Notes under the pieces: generated by a model | Told to the model about the DNA's origin: nothing | The model's database searches: none | Seen by the model: only the letters and a program-made list of their open reading frames with translations | Translations under genes and position numbers: made by a program | DNA from: Desulfobacterales bacterium | GTDB taxonomy: Bacteria; Desulfobacterota; Desulfobacteria; Desulfobacterales; Desulfosalsimonadaceae | Reading direction: 5' to 3' | Length of the DNA: 64,000 bases | Assembly: GCA_034520365.1 (NCBI GenBank) | Contig: JAXHNP010000003.1 | Coordinates: 558,001 to 622,000 of the forward strand | Part shown: positions 8,117-17,223 of the stretch, in pieces | Numbering within the stretch: the first letter of the stretch is position 1 | Layout: every line of letters begins with the position of its first letter

Positions 8117-8131
8117 TGGCACAAATATTGC
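8117..8131 (+). promoter_or_regulatory. sigma-54 (-24/-12) promoter of the PstS-like gene
   Basis: TGGCAC-AAATA-TTGC matches the sigma-54 consensus TGGCAC-N5-TTGC exactly, followed by T. It lies about 150 bp upstream of the start at 8281. Confidence 0.8.
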
Positions 8132-8280
8132 TGTAGTTTTGAGCAGTTGCCCGATAAGGGCCGCATGCCAGACATATCGTGCCTATGGACCCAACAAACA
8201 AAAAAAAGGGGGGGATGCTGGAAAAATGATGAAACACTAATCCCAAAAAAAACATTAATTACAAAAATCAAAGGAGAAAA

Positions 8281-9129
8281 ATGATGAAAAGCATACTGAA
8301 AAACCAAAAAAGAAAAACAGTAACGCTCTGCTCGGCACTCCTGTTTTTCGTTAGTGCCTGTATTTGCCTGAATGGTGCCTTCATGCAGTGCGAGGCCAAT
8401 GAGGTGCTGCGGTATTCCTGTTCAAACCAGGTTTATGAGGCATTTGAAATGCAGCGTCTGGACGAATTTACCAAAAAAACCGGGATCGATATCGATTTGA
8501 CATTATGCTCATCCCCTATGGCCATTTCTCGATTGATGAGCGGCTACAGTGATATTGCCAGTACAGTTCAGCAGCTCTTGCCGGTTCAACGGCAAAGCGG
8601 ATTAATTGAAACACCATTTTGCAAAGATCCGCTTTCGGTGATCACACACCCGGGCGTCCGTGTTTCCAGCCTGAGCGATAACCAAATACAAGGTATTTTT
8701 AGCGGACAAATTACCAACTGGAAACAGGTGGGCGGGGATGATGCTGAGATTATGGTGATTGTGCCGGATGAAGAAACAGGTTTATACAAAAATTTTAAAC
8801 GCGAAGCGATGAAAGGCCAGGATTTAATTTACCACATCAAAACTCATGCTTCTACCAAAGTGATCGAGGCTGCACGGCATTTCCGGAATTCCGTTACTTT
8901 TATCGCTCAGGGCGCCTCGCGCCGGGGCAAAGAGGGCCTCAAAACAATCGCAATCAACGGTTATAAGCCAGGAGATCCAAATTATCCCTACGCCCAGGTA
9001 TTTTCATTTGTTACAATCGGCCGCCCGGAAGGCCCTGCTAAGGCGTTTATCGATTTTGCCCTTTCACCGGAAGGCAAGGAAATCATAAAAAGTCGCGGCA
9101 TGGTGCCCTTCCCGGAAACCAATAAATAA
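8281..9129 (+). CDS. PstS-like periplasmic phosphate/oxyanion-binding protein
   Basis: A 282-residue secreted protein. The N-terminus (basic, then LCSALLFFVSACICLNGAF) is a signal peptide. The rest resembles the PBP-like domain of PstS: IFSGQITNWKQVGGDD, a pattern typical of phosphate-binding proteins, and AFIDFALSPEGKEI near the end. The usual multi-Thr/Ser phosphate loop at the N-terminus is not obvious (YSCSNQVYEAFE), so the ligand may differ. No PstC/A/B genes are nearby, which points to a sensory or orphan role. GGAGAAAA precedes ATGATG; either ATG could start it. The sigma-54 promoter at 8117 suggests control by an NtrC-type activator. Confidence 0.82.
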   Translation: MMKSILKNQKRKTVTLCSALLFFVSACICLNGAFMQCEANEVLRYSCSNQVYEAFEMQRLDEFTKKTGIDIDLTLCSSPMAISRLMSGYSDIASTVQQLLPVQRQSGLIETPFCKDPLSVITHPGVRVSSLSDNQIQGIFSGQITNWKQVGGDDAEIMVIVPDEETGLYKNFKREAMKGQDLIYHIKTHASTKVIEAARHFRNSVTFIAQGASRRGKEGLKTIAINGYKPGDPNYPYAQVFSFVTIGRPEGPAKAFIDFALSPEGKEIIKSRGMVPFPETNK

Positions 9130-9155
9130 AGGCACCAAATCAATGAGGTTTAAAA

Positions 9156-9182
9156 GGGCGCTTCTCTGGCAAGAAAGCGCCC
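9156..9182 (+). terminator. hairpin downstream of the PstS-like gene
   Basis: The stem GGGCGCTT / AAGCGCCC starts 27 bases after the stop. No T run follows directly (CCCCCCGTTTT comes next), so it is a moderate terminator candidate. Confidence 0.5.
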
Positions 9183-9279
9183 TGCCCCCCGTTTTCTCTA
9201 ATTATCACCCCAATTTTTCATGATTTGAATTTGGAGGCCGGAGGGGACAAAGCGGCCTCAGCCGCCTTTGGTCAATCAT

Positions 9280-9774
9280 TCAAGTCTTTTCGCCGGCGTC
9301 AATCTCCCTTAACCGCCGCAGGATATCCCGGCTGGAGGTCGTTTGGGAGATCTTTAGGATCTCGTTCATCCGTTTCTCTTCAATCTGATTTTTATTCATC
9401 ACCTTCTGCTTATAGGCGTTCTTCAAAACCTCCAGCAGCTGCTCAAAATCACACGGCTTCTGCAAGTAAGAATACGCCCCGCCCTGGGTGCATTCAACCG
9501 CCGAGTCCACACTGCCATGACCGGTCAGGATGACGATTTCCATCCATTTATGCTCCTTCTTCAAGGCCTTAAGCGTCTCCTCGCCATTCATGCCCGGCAT
9601 TTTCAGATCCACCAGCGCCACATCAAAGGGCGTTTTGCGGGCCGCTTCAATCGCCTGTTCGCCCCGTTCAACGGCCACCACATTAAAATCCCGGGTTTCC
9701 AGGCGTTTTTTCATGGATTCGAGAAACTGACGTTCATCATCCACAAACAACAGATGAATTTTTTTCTTATCCAT
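9280..9774 (-). CDS. stand-alone response regulator receiver
   Basis: A 164-residue receiver with FVDDERQF, VALVDLKMPG, ILTGHG and LQKPCD, so all phosphorylation residues are present. A ~40-residue charged helical tail ends in RRLREIDAGEKT. There is no output domain. AAAGG lies upstream of the ATG. It is the last gene of the minus-strand block that runs from the kinase at 15817 through the DASS gene. About 115 bases separate it from the previous receiver, the widest gap in this part of the block, so it may have its own promoter. Confidence 0.9.
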   Translation of the reverse strand: MDKKKIHLLFVDDERQFLESMKKRLETRDFNVVAVERGEQAIEAARKTPFDVALVDLKMPGMNGEETLKALKKEHKWMEIVILTGHGSVDSAVECTQGGAYSYLQKPCDFEQLLEVLKNAYKQKVMNKNQIEEKRMNEILKISQTTSSRDILRRLREIDAGEKT

Positions 9775-9788
9775 TTTTACAACCTTTC

Positions 9789-9809
9789 TTAATTGATAGA
9801 TTCAATTAA
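9789..9809. repeat. AT-rich perfect inverted repeat between two receivers
   Basis: TTAATTGA-TAGAT-TCAATTAA is an 8-bp perfect inverted repeat. It lies 15 bases upstream of the receiver ending at 9280. It looks more like a regulator site than a terminator because the stem has no GC core. Confidence 0.4.
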
Positions 9810-9889
9810 AAATTAATTCGTTTGTTTTTAAAGCGCCCTCTATTTGATCCTGACTCATATAAGTTGGGCAAAAAATATTTTGGCAGGCA

Positions 9890-10333
9890 CTAATAAACAT
9901 TGCCGCCTTTTCGCAGAAGAGACCGCTGTTCGGCTTTTCGGATCCGTTCCTCCTGCTCCTCTTTTCGCTTCCGCGCCCCCTCAATTTTGGTGGTAATTTC
10001 TTCCACATCCGCCGGTTTCAGCAGGTATTCATAGGCGCCCAGCTTCATGCCTTCGACCGCGGTTTCAATCGTGCCGTGCCCGGTCAGCATGATCACCTCC
10101 ACGATGGGATAGCGTTTCTTGATTTCCTGAAGCGTCTCTATGCCGTCCATTCCGGGCATCTTGATATCCAGAACCACCACGTCGATATATTCTTTTGCCA
10201 GGAGGTCCAGGCTTTCTTTTCCGCTGTAGGCTCTGTGGACGCGCTCTCCGGCTTCCTCCAGCCGCAGGCCGAACATCTCCACAAAATCTTTTTCATCGTC
10301 TACGATCAGGACGTTGGTCGGAATTTTGATCAT
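9890..10333 (-). CDS. stand-alone response regulator receiver
   Basis: A 147-residue receiver with LIVDDEKDF, VVLDIKMPG, MLTGHG and LLKPAD, so it should be active. A basic helical tail (KRKEEQEERIRKAEQR) follows. Its ATG overlaps the TGA of the upstream receiver-kinase gene (ATGA-type overlap), implying tight translational coupling. This makes it the likely partner of that kinase. Confidence 0.92.
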   Translation of the reverse strand: MIKIPTNVLIVDDEKDFVEMFGLRLEEAGERVHRAYSGKESLDLLAKEYIDVVVLDIKMPGMDGIETLQEIKKRYPIVEVIMLTGHGTIETAVEGMKLGAYEYLLKPADVEEITTKIEGARKRKEEQEERIRKAEQRSLLRKGGNVY

Positions 10334-11532
10334 GATTCGGGCTCTCCCTTTATTCGATTTAAAATTTCATAGCATATATTTTCGTTGTCTGTGATTTCCC
10401 CTTCGACCGGCGGCTGGCAGCGGGGCAGCTCAATCACGATCTTCGTTCCACGGCCCACCCGGCTGTCAACCCGCATTTTTCCGCCCAGGCGGCCAACGAT
10501 GCCCCGGCTGACATACAGGCCCAGGCCCGTCCCCTGACCGGGCGGCTTGGTGGTAAAAAAAGGCTCGAAAATTTTATCCAGGTTCTCTTTGGGGATGCCG
10601 CTGCCGGTATCTGCCACTGTCAAAGCCACCCCCTCCCCCTGGTCTTCAATCCTTATGGTGATGCGGCCGCCGGCCGGGGTCGCATGGATGGCATTGGTCA
10701 CCAGGTTGATCAGGACCTGCCGGATTTCATAGGGATTGCTCCAGATAACCCTCTCGCCGCCGGCCTCGATACTTATTTCAATATTATTCTGCCGGGCCTC
10801 CTTGCCGAGAAATTCAAGGGTTTCATCCGCCAGCGCCTTAAGGTCGGTCTCCATAAAGGATTTTTCCTGCTTGCGGACAAATCCCAGCAGCTGATGCGTA
10901 ATCCGCCGGGTGCGATCCACCGCCGCCTCGATTTTATCCACGGCATTAGAAAGATCCTTTTGACGGGGAATGCCGCTCATTTCATCTTTGTTCAGGACCA
11001 GGCGCATATATCCGGCAGACTCCTTTATAATCGCCAGGGGATTATCAATTTCATGGGCAATGCCGGTGGAAAGGGTCCCCAGTGAGGCCAGACGTTCCGT
11101 GGCAACCATCTGCTGCTCCATCTTTGTCCGAAACTCGGCTTCCCGTTTTTTTTCAATCTCGCGGCGGCGTTTTTCAGTCGCCTGATTGATCTTGCCGGCC
11201 AGATGCGTCAACTCTATGGGCTTGGTGAGATAGTCAAACGCCCCCTGCTTAATCCCCTCAACCCCATCCTCTGTTGAGGAATGCCCGGTCAGAAGAATCA
11301 CCTCAATTCCTTGAAACCGCTCCTTTATCCTGGCCATGGTATCAATTCCGTTTAAACCGGGCATCTTCACATCCAGCACCACCACGTCGATGGGGTTGGC
11401 TTCAAGGTAATCCAGGGCCTCTTCGCCGCTGCCGGCCTCATGAATTTCAAACCCCCGGCGATCCAGGCGTTTGGCAATGGGGCGCCTGAAATCCGCTTCA
11501 TCATCAACCAGCAGGACACGAATTTTCTCCAT
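10330..11532 (-). CDS. receiver-histidine kinase fusion (cytosolic hybrid kinase)
   Basis: A 400-residue protein: receiver ~1-120 (VLLVDDEADF, VVLDVKMPG, LLTGHS, LTKPIE), linker coiled coil, HisKA with phospho-acceptor His (GTLSTGIAHEIDNPLAI, ~160-225), and HATPase ~265-375 (N box NLVTNAIHA, G boxes DTGSGIP and GQGTGLGLYV). There is no membrane segment. A receiver ahead of the kinase core suggests a phosphorelay intermediate rather than a primary sensor. I chose ATG 11532 because GGGGAG is at good spacing; a GTG at 11568 would add 12 residues. It lies directly after the DASS gene and is coupled to the receiver at 9890-10333. Confidence 0.92.
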   Translation of the reverse strand: MEKIRVLLVDDEADFRRPIAKRLDRRGFEIHEAGSGEEALDYLEANPIDVVVLDVKMPGLNGIDTMARIKERFQGIEVILLTGHSSTEDGVEGIKQGAFDYLTKPIELTHLAGKINQATEKRRREIEKKREAEFRTKMEQQMVATERLASLGTLSTGIAHEIDNPLAIIKESAGYMRLVLNKDEMSGIPRQKDLSNAVDKIEAAVDRTRRITHQLLGFVRKQEKSFMETDLKALADETLEFLGKEARQNNIEISIEAGGERVIWSNPYEIRQVLINLVTNAIHATPAGGRITIRIEDQGEGVALTVADTGSGIPKENLDKIFEPFFTTKPPGQGTGLGLYVSRGIVGRLGGKMRVDSRVGRGTKIVIELPRCQPPVEGEITDNENICYEILNRIKGEPES

Positions 11533-11568
11533 TTCTGAACTCCCCGGACCCTGATTGTCCATACCCAC

Positions 11569-13140
11569 CTACACCAGCCCCAGAATGTTCCACCAAATCA
11601 TCGCCATAATGACGAGTATCGTGAGAAGTACCGGCATTACCACCACGCCGAGCTTGGTCAGATCCACGGATTTGAAATACCGATAGCTGTAGGCAATGGC
11701 ATTGGGCGGGCATCCGATAACCAGGAGCATGGCAAAAGAACAGGCCATACCGAGGCATAAGGCAAGTACTGTCGGATCCACGCCCTCCATTTGGGCCATG
11801 GGAATAACAATCGGCAGAATCAGCGCCGCTGCCGCCACATTCGCCATGGCATTGGTCACAATGGCACCGAATATGCCGACCCCGATAAACAGGCCCAGCC
11901 ATCCGGTCCCCTGAACCACCGGGAAAAACAGGTTGGCAAAATACTCGCCCGCCCCTGAATAGCCCATGGCAAGACCAAGCGATATGCCGCCGCCGAAAAT
12001 AAACAGCGCGGTTCCCCATTCCAGGTTGTCATTGATATCCTCCCATTTAAGACAGCCGGTCACCGTGAGCACGGCAACCCCCAGCATACCAGTAATCGAG
12101 TAATGGATCCCGTGAACGCCCTTGGTCAACCAGGTCAGAAAGGTCAGGCCGACAATGATCAGGGTGACAATTTCCGTTCGGGTAAGCGGCCCCAGTTCCT
12201 CGTCCAGCTCCGGAAGCCTGAGGTTCGGGTCCGGCCGATAGACCAGGTAGACCATAAAAACAGCCGCCGGCACCGTTACCAGGGCCATAGGCATGGCATA
12301 CATGATCCACTCAAAAAAAGTAATCTCAAGTCCGGTAAATTCTTTTAAAAATGCCGCAGCCACCATGTTTCTGCCCCCGCCGACCAGGGTCCCCATCCCG
12401 CCGGCTGAGCAGGCAAACGGAAGCGAGAGCATCATGAACTTGGCGGTTTTTGTGTGGGGCTCAATGCCGGCGGCTCGCATCATGGGCAGCATAGTGACAA
12501 GGCCCACCGCACAGGCGGCGGCATCGTGCATAAACCCGGAGGCCCAGCCAAGGCCGATTGAAATGATAAAGGTAAAGCGGGTCACGCTGGTGCCAGCCTT
12601 ACGAATGATAAAATAGCCCAATCGTTTGGTAAGGCCTGAGCGATCCAGGGCAATGGCAAATATCAGGCAGCACATGATAAACAGCACCACCGGGTGCATA
12701 TAGGGCGCCCAGGCCCCCTCCACACCGCTCACCCCCATGACCACAAGCCCCACCCCGATCAGGATGGCCGTAATTTCCAGTGGAATGGGCTCTACCACAA
12801 ACATAAAGATCAAAAACACCAGCAGGGCCAGAAAACGCTTTGCCTTGGGGGACAGGCCGTCCACATAATCAACGGATACATCCGCTAATCCGGCTGCTGC
12901 AATCTGCTCTTTCAGGTAAATACCATTTGCATCTGCCGCGCCCGGCTGCTTGCTTTTGAGCACATATCCGCCTCTTTTCGCGGGTTGGAGTTCAAAACTG
13001 TCGCTTACCTGCGCATACAACTTTTGTCCGGCATCTCCGGTGATTTTATATTGCGTCCCTTCCGGCCGGGGGATAAGAAAGACAATCACCCCGAGCAGTA
13101 TCCCGATGCCCAGCTTAAACAGATTGGATTTAAAAAACAT
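11569..13140 (-). CDS. DASS (SLC13) family sodium/anion symporter, second paralog
   Basis: A ~523-residue polytopic membrane protein. TM1 is followed by a ~75-residue hydrophilic, presumably extracytoplasmic loop (positions ~25-100), then the DASS core ending in GCPPNAIAYSY. The two hairpin signatures read GFMHDAAACA and TNAMANVAAAA instead of Ser-Asn-Thr. AAGGAG precedes ATG 13140; the GTG three codons earlier overlaps that site and is less likely. It is 12 bases after a receiver gene and directly before a receiver-kinase gene, so transport and signalling are in one operon. Substrate is unknown; the context suggests the kinase cascade regulates, or is regulated by, the transporter. Confidence 0.9.
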   Translation of the reverse strand: MFFKSNLFKLGIGILLGVIVFLIPRPEGTQYKITGDAGQKLYAQVSDSFELQPAKRGGYVLKSKQPGAADANGIYLKEQIAAAGLADVSVDYVDGLSPKAKRFLALLVFLIFMFVVEPIPLEITAILIGVGLVVMGVSGVEGAWAPYMHPVVLFIMCCLIFAIALDRSGLTKRLGYFIIRKAGTSVTRFTFIISIGLGWASGFMHDAAACAVGLVTMLPMMRAAGIEPHTKTAKFMMLSLPFACSAGGMGTLVGGGRNMVAAAFLKEFTGLEITFFEWIMYAMPMALVTVPAAVFMVYLVYRPDPNLRLPELDEELGPLTRTEIVTLIIVGLTFLTWLTKGVHGIHYSITGMLGVAVLTVTGCLKWEDINDNLEWGTALFIFGGGISLGLAMGYSGAGEYFANLFFPVVQGTGWLGLFIGVGIFGAIVTNAMANVAAAALILPIVIPMAQMEGVDPTVLALCLGMACSFAMLLVIGCPPNAIAYSYRYFKSVDLTKLGVVVMPVLLTILVIMAMIWWNILGLV

Positions 13141-13152
13141 TGATTCCACTCC

Positions 13153-13557
13153 TTATTCCGAAGCCGCCAGCGATTGATAGGCCGCTTTTATCTTTTCCAG
13201 AAGATCATTGAGTTCACAGGGTTTTGTCAGGTAATCGAATGCCCCGAGCTGCACCCCCTCGCGTGCCGCCGCCTGCGACCCATGTCCGGTCAGCATGATG
13301 ACTTTCATCCGGAGCCCCATGCGATTGAAGATCTTCAGCACTTCAATACCGTCCATGTCCTCCATCTTGAGATCCAGAATGACGACATCAAAGGTTTTCC
13401 TGGCGGCTGCCTGGATCGCCTCAGCGCCGCTGTAGGTCTTGCAGATATCAAGACCGCGCCGTTTCAGCCGGTTGGCCAACACATTGACGTAGCCTTCCTC
13501 GTCATCCACGATCAGAAGCCTGATCGGTACGCCGGTTTCAGTTGAATCCCCAGACAT
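13153..13557 (-). CDS. stand-alone response regulator receiver
   Basis: A 134-residue receiver: LLIVDDEEGY, VVILDLKMED (acceptor Asp, with Glu-Asp where Pro-Gly is usual), MLTGHG and LTKPCE. I chose ATG 13557 with GAGGG upstream; the frame extends 11 codons further without a good site. It has no output domain. It ends 12 bases before the DASS start, so co-translation with the transporter is likely. Confidence 0.9.
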   Translation of the reverse strand: MSGDSTETGVPIRLLIVDDEEGYVNVLANRLKRRGLDICKTYSGAEAIQAAARKTFDVVILDLKMEDMDGIEVLKIFNRMGLRMKVIMLTGHGSQAAAREGVQLGAFDYLTKPCELNDLLEKIKAAYQSLAASE

Positions 13558-13645
13558 TAGGCCCTCGATATTCCCATACCTTTCTAACACATATCTAAAT
13601 TGAATGTTTCTGATCTTTAAAAAAGGCGGCGTTTCTGATATTTGT

Positions 13646-14080
13646 TCATACGCCCCGCGTTGACATCACCTTTTCGATTCTCGCCTTTTCAATCTTTTCC
13701 TCATGGGCATACTTCTTTCCGGCCGCCTCTTCCACCTTGGCTGTCAACACATCCATCTCGCAGGGCTTCATCAGGTAATCGAAGGCCCCCAGCTTCATTC
13801 CCTCTATGGCTGATTCCACGGTGGCGTGGCCGGTCAGCATGATCACCTCGATCAGGGGATACTGTTTTTTGATCGCCTGCAATGTTTCAATGCCGTCCAT
13901 CCCCGGCATTTTAACATCAAGGACCACCACATCGAGGTTGCGATGGTTAGCCAGCTGCTTTAATGCCTCCTCGCCGCTGTAAGCGGCAAGAACTCGATAT
14001 CCGCGCTTGTCCAATCTTTTTTGCATTGGTTCGACAAAAGATTCTTCGTCATCAACCAGCATGATAAAAGGTTTTGTCAT
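13646..14080 (-). CDS. stand-alone response regulator receiver
   Basis: A 144-residue receiver: MLVDDEESF, VVLDVKMPG, MLTGHA and LMKPCE, with a charged tail (EEKIEKARIEKV). It is very similar in pattern to the receiver at 1733-2182 (SAIEGMKLGAFDYLMKPCE is identical in both), so the two are close paralogs, both sited next to a DASS gene. AAGGAGAGG precedes the ATG. It sits 42 bases after the membrane kinase, which is its likely phosphate donor. Confidence 0.92.
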   Translation of the reverse strand: MTKPFIMLVDDEESFVEPMQKRLDKRGYRVLAAYSGEEALKQLANHRNLDVVVLDVKMPGMDGIETLQAIKKQYPLIEVIMLTGHATVESAIEGMKLGAFDYLMKPCEMDVLTAKVEEAAGKKYAHEEKIEKARIEKVMSTRGV

Positions 14081-14122
14081 TTTCCCTCTCCTTTCATTAT
14101 CTTGATATTAGATTTTTCCTGG

Positions 14123-15817
14123 CTATTTCTGGACCGGCAGCCAAATCCGAAACCGGGTCCCTTCGCCCACAGTACTGTGCACATCGATTTTTCCGCCCAT
14201 CTTCTGAACAATCCCGTAGCAAATCGAAAGACCTAAGCCCGTACCGCGCCCGACCGGCTTGGTGGTAAAAAAGGGTTCAAATATCCGATCCAGGTTGGAT
14301 TCGGGAATCCCCGGTCCGTCATCCTCCACAATGATAACAATATGATCCTTTTCCAAACGGCTTAATTTGGTAATAATTTTGATGGTACCGCCGCTCTTGC
14401 CCATGGCATCCATCGCATTATTAATGAGGTTTAAAAGCACCTGCTGCATTTCTGAGGGCGAAATCGTAATATAGGGCAGATCCGGCTGCAGCCCGGTTTT
14501 TATAGCCACCTTGTTATATCTGGCCATCTGCTCGGAGAGCCCCACGATTTCCTGGATCAGTTGATTGACCTGTACATCCTTTAATGTGGTATCGGTTTTT
14601 CTGGCAAAGCTTAACAGCTTGTGGGTAATCTCTTTACAGCGCTGCCCCTGAGTATTTATCTGTTTGAGCGCGCGTTTGAACTCTTTTAAATTTTCACTCT
14701 CCTGAAACTCCTCATCCTCCAGCAGATCCTCAATCCAGCCGGCCTCTTCCACCATAATCGCCACCGGATTATTGATTTCATGGGCAATTCCCGCTGCCAG
14801 TTCCCCCAAAGATGCCATTTTTCCGGTTTCAATGATCTGCTTGTTCATCATCTCCGTCTCTTCATCCGCCCGGCGGATCCTCCGCACCATCTGCTTTGAA
14901 GTAACAAAGGCCATGCCGATAATTCCCCCGCCGCCTAACAAAAAAATGAGCAGGGCGATATTGGACATCCGGCTAAGATCGGAAAATGCGTCAGCCACAC
15001 TTTGTTTGACGATCAGCAGCCATTCCCCGTTTTTGAGGCTGCCCACGGCATACAGGCTCTCTTCGCCGCTGTCCGTGGTCCACCGGGTAATCAAAATATT
15101 GTTCTGTGTCTTTTCCACCGCCTCCCAGAAAAAGGAATAGCATCCGCTGCAGGGGTCAATGTCCTTTTTGGGCGAAGCCTGAAATTCTCCTTTTCGGTTG
15201 AGAATAAACGCAAATCCGGTCTGCCCGACCCGAAAATTTTGGACCAGCGAATTAAATGCGTTAAAGTTTACGGTTGCCCGCATCAGCCAGAATCCGCCGT
15301 TATGCTCAATTCGGGTGGCAACGATAAAATGCGGGAATCCGCGGAGGCCTGAAAAGACATCACTGATAAAATGCGGCTCGGAAATCGCCTTTTCAAACCA
15401 TTCCGCCTTATGGTAATCGGCCGCCTCCAGCTCATAAGGGCCGGCATATGCCCGCTGGATGCCGTTTTCATCAACCAGCCCAAGATCGACGAACACATTC
15501 TCATAGTCCCGTCTCAGTTCAATAAGGAGATCGTATAGAAAATCATTGTCTTTGAGCGCTGAAAACTTTTGGCTGGATGCCAGAAACTCAATTGTTGACA
15601 GCCTCTCTTTTAAAAAGGAGTCGATATTCTGCTTATGTTTTTGAACCAATTCGGTTAGATGCGCATGGGTTTTCGCATGATATGACGCAGAGAACTGCTG
15701 CAGCAGAATGGCAATGACAAGCACCATGGGGGTAAAGGATACAATGATAACGGTGAAAATCATTTTCCGCGTGAGCAACCGATAATAATGCCTGCGATCC
15801 CCTTTTTGTTTGGCCAT
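14123..15817 (-). CDS. membrane sensor histidine kinase with double-Cache domain
   Basis: A 564-residue kinase. TM1 (~18-40) and TM2 (~282-303) enclose a ~240-residue periplasmic region of dCache type ([32 protein letters not shown]), which in related kinases (DctB-like) binds small carboxylates. A CSGC motif near residue 233 is unusual for this domain and could bind metal or sense redox. The cytoplasmic part has HisKA ([17 protein letters not shown]) and HATPase ([26 protein letters not shown]). It heads a minus-strand operon with two receivers, a DASS transporter and a receiver-kinase. The ligand is plausibly the transporter substrate. Confidence 0.92.
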   Translation of the reverse strand: MAKQKGDRRHYYRLLTRKMIFTVIIVSFTPMVLVIAILLQQFSASYHAKTHAHLTELVQKHKQNIDSFLKERLSTIEFLASSQKFSALKDNDFLYDLLIELRRDYENVFVDLGLVDENGIQRAYAGPYELEAADYHKAEWFEKAISEPHFISDVFSGLRGFPHFIVATRIEHNGGFWLMRATVNFNAFNSLVQNFRVGQTGFAFILNRKGEFQASPKKDIDPCSGCYSFFWEAVEKTQNNILITRWTTDSGEESLYAVGSLKNGEWLLIVKQSVADAFSDLSRMSNIALLIFLLGGGGIIGMAFVTSKQMVRRIRRADEETEMMNKQIIETGKMASLGELAAGIAHEINNPVAIMVEEAGWIEDLLEDEEFQESENLKEFKRALKQINTQGQRCKEITHKLLSFARKTDTTLKDVQVNQLIQEIVGLSEQMARYNKVAIKTGLQPDLPYITISPSEMQQVLLNLINNAMDAMGKSGGTIKIITKLSRLEKDHIVIIVEDDGPGIPESNLDRIFEPFFTTKPVGRGTGLGLSICYGIVQKMGGKIDVHSTVGEGTRFRIWLPVQK

Positions 15818-15916
15818 TTACTGTCCAGCTCATTTTTTTTGTTTGCGACGTTTAGCAGAGCGGCCGAAAACTTCTTAACACAGTCAATGGAATCGGCCTG
15901 AACACCATGAAACATT

Positions 15917-15931
15917 TCAATTAGCATGCCA
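15917..15931 (-). promoter_or_regulatory. weak sigma-54-like promoter for the kinase-DASS operon
   Basis: On the minus strand it reads TGGCAT-GCTAA-TTGA. The -24 element and spacing fit, but the -12 element ends in GA instead of GC. It lies 100 bp upstream of the kinase start. Confidence 0.35.
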
Positions 15932-16174
15932 ACAGCCACAGGAGAACCTGCGGCGGTCATTTAATAAGTAACTGTAAAAACTAAACAGAAATTATTTTCG
16001 GGGGGATAAAATTTGATGGACTCATAAAAAGAAAACTAACGCGGGGGGCACACCGATGGACCGGCCCGCAGGGGTAACTTAGATTTTATCTATAAAATGA
16101 ATGGTCAAATGACATGGAAAAGGCATTTGATAAGCCCCTATAACAGTTCAAACAGTGTTCAGATGCCCATAATT

Positions 16175-16189
16175 TTTCCAGCTTGTAAA
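16175..16189. promoter_or_regulatory. palindrome variant, site B
   Basis: TTTCCA-GCT-TGTAAA has one mismatch to TTTACA-N3-TGTAAA. It lies about 255 bp upstream of the weak promoter of the kinase-DASS operon. Confidence 0.4.
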
Positions 16190-16316
16190 AAAAATTGACA
16201 CCCGGAAGGCGCGCCTTAAGAAAAGCCTCCCATGGTTACCTGGCGCATGTCTTAAAGAAGTAAAAAAAACGAATGGGGGAAACTACAACAAACCAAAATC
16301 AAGCTTATTGAACATG

Positions 16317-17087
16317 CTATTCGGCCATTTCAAAAATATTATCCAAGCTAAATGAGCGCATGAGCACTTCGTTCTCATACTCCAGATATGCCTGCAGATC
16401 CTGATAGGAAAAATTGAGAAGTGCTTTCAGCGCGGCCACCGAAGACAGCGGCCTTTGTGCAAATGCTTCGGCCCGCTCAAAAGCGGCGCGTTCGAGATCG
16501 GCAAATGGCACCACCTCGTTGACCAATCCCAGTTCCCTGGCCTCATGGGCACTGAGATCGCTTTTTGACAGCATGATCTCATATGTTTTAGCCCGCCCGA
16601 TCAGCTTCGGAATAAAATATGCCCCGCCCCCCTTTGCAATAAGGCCGACATCAACACAAGGATTCTGTATAAGGGCATCCTCTGCAAGAATCCGATAGTC
16701 GCAGGCCAGTCCGATATTTAGAAATGAGGCCAGTACTCTGCCGCTGTTGATATAAACAACAAACTTGTTCATCTCTGCCAGCCTCAGAACCAGTTGGCTG
16801 ATCACATTATACATTCGATGCACTAAGGTCGGATCCATCCCTGATGCACCGAATTGCCTGAAAAAATCCACAAACTCCTGCCTCCCCTTGGCATCGGGAG
16901 AACCGGCCACGACCAGCGCCCTAATGGATTGATCCGCCGAAACCCTTTCAAGAAAAGTCAGGGCTTTGTCCCGGTCTTTCAGATTGGCAGTGCGCAGCAG
17001 AAAATGCGGCTGGAAGCGCAGCGCCACGATCGTCTCCTTATGGCGGCTCGTCGTAAATGTCTCGCAAGTGATTTCGTAACTGCCCAT
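16317..17087 (-). CDS. enoyl-CoA hydratase/isomerase (crotonase) family protein
   Basis: A 256-residue cytosolic crotonase-fold protein. The oxyanion-hole strand region (VYINSGRVLASFLNIGLACDY) and the following block (QNPCVDVGLIAKGGGAYFIPKLIGRAKTYEIML) match the family. The conserved Glu residues of true hydratases are not evident in that block, so the reaction cannot be named. It is divergent from the STAS-like gene. A good sigma-54 element lies about 80 bp upstream on its strand, so it may belong to the same regulon as the stress genes nearby rather than to a beta-oxidation operon. Confidence 0.85.
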   Translation of the reverse strand: MGSYEITCETFTTSRHKETIVALRFQPHFLLRTANLKDRDKALTFLERVSADQSIRALVVAGSPDAKGRQEFVDFFRQFGASGMDPTLVHRMYNVISQLVLRLAEMNKFVVYINSGRVLASFLNIGLACDYRILAEDALIQNPCVDVGLIAKGGGAYFIPKLIGRAKTYEIMLSKSDLSAHEARELGLVNEVVPFADLERAAFERAEAFAQRPLSSVAALKALLNFSYQDLQAYLEYENEVLMRSFSLDNIFEMAE

Positions 17088-17166
17088 CTGCTACCTTCCC
17101 TCTTTCCCGTTTTTCCTATCCATATGAATTATCGCTGCCTTGGCACTTCCTTTACCTAAATTTTAA

Positions 17167-17181
17167 GCAAGTAGCAGGCCA
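17167..17181 (-). promoter_or_regulatory. sigma-54 promoter of the crotonase gene
   Basis: On the minus strand it reads TGGCCT-GCTAC-TTGC followed by T, with the required GG-N10-GC geometry. It lies 80 bp upstream of the crotonase ATG. Confidence 0.65.
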
Positions 17182-17223
17182 AGCATTCAGAAACTTCCTC
17201 GATACCCGATAAGTTTGCATCCA

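Larger units (their letters stand above)
7820..8280. other. divergent intergenic region with regulatory sites
   Basis: This 461-bp stretch separates the minus-strand CBM48 gene from the plus-strand PstS-like gene. It carries the palindrome at 8018-8032, a sigma-54 promoter at 8117-8131 and an A/G-rich leader before the PstS start. No convincing ORF was found. A -24/-12-like sequence on the minus strand near 7910-7923 has 9 rather than 10 bases between GG and GC. Confidence 0.6.
15818..16316. other. intergenic region upstream of the kinase-DASS operon
   Basis: This stretch of about 500 bp holds no convincing gene; the 66-residue frame at 15760-15960 overlaps the kinase start and has no family look. 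It contains a weak sigma-54-like element at 15917-15931 and a palindrome variant at 16175-16189. Confidence 0.5.
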
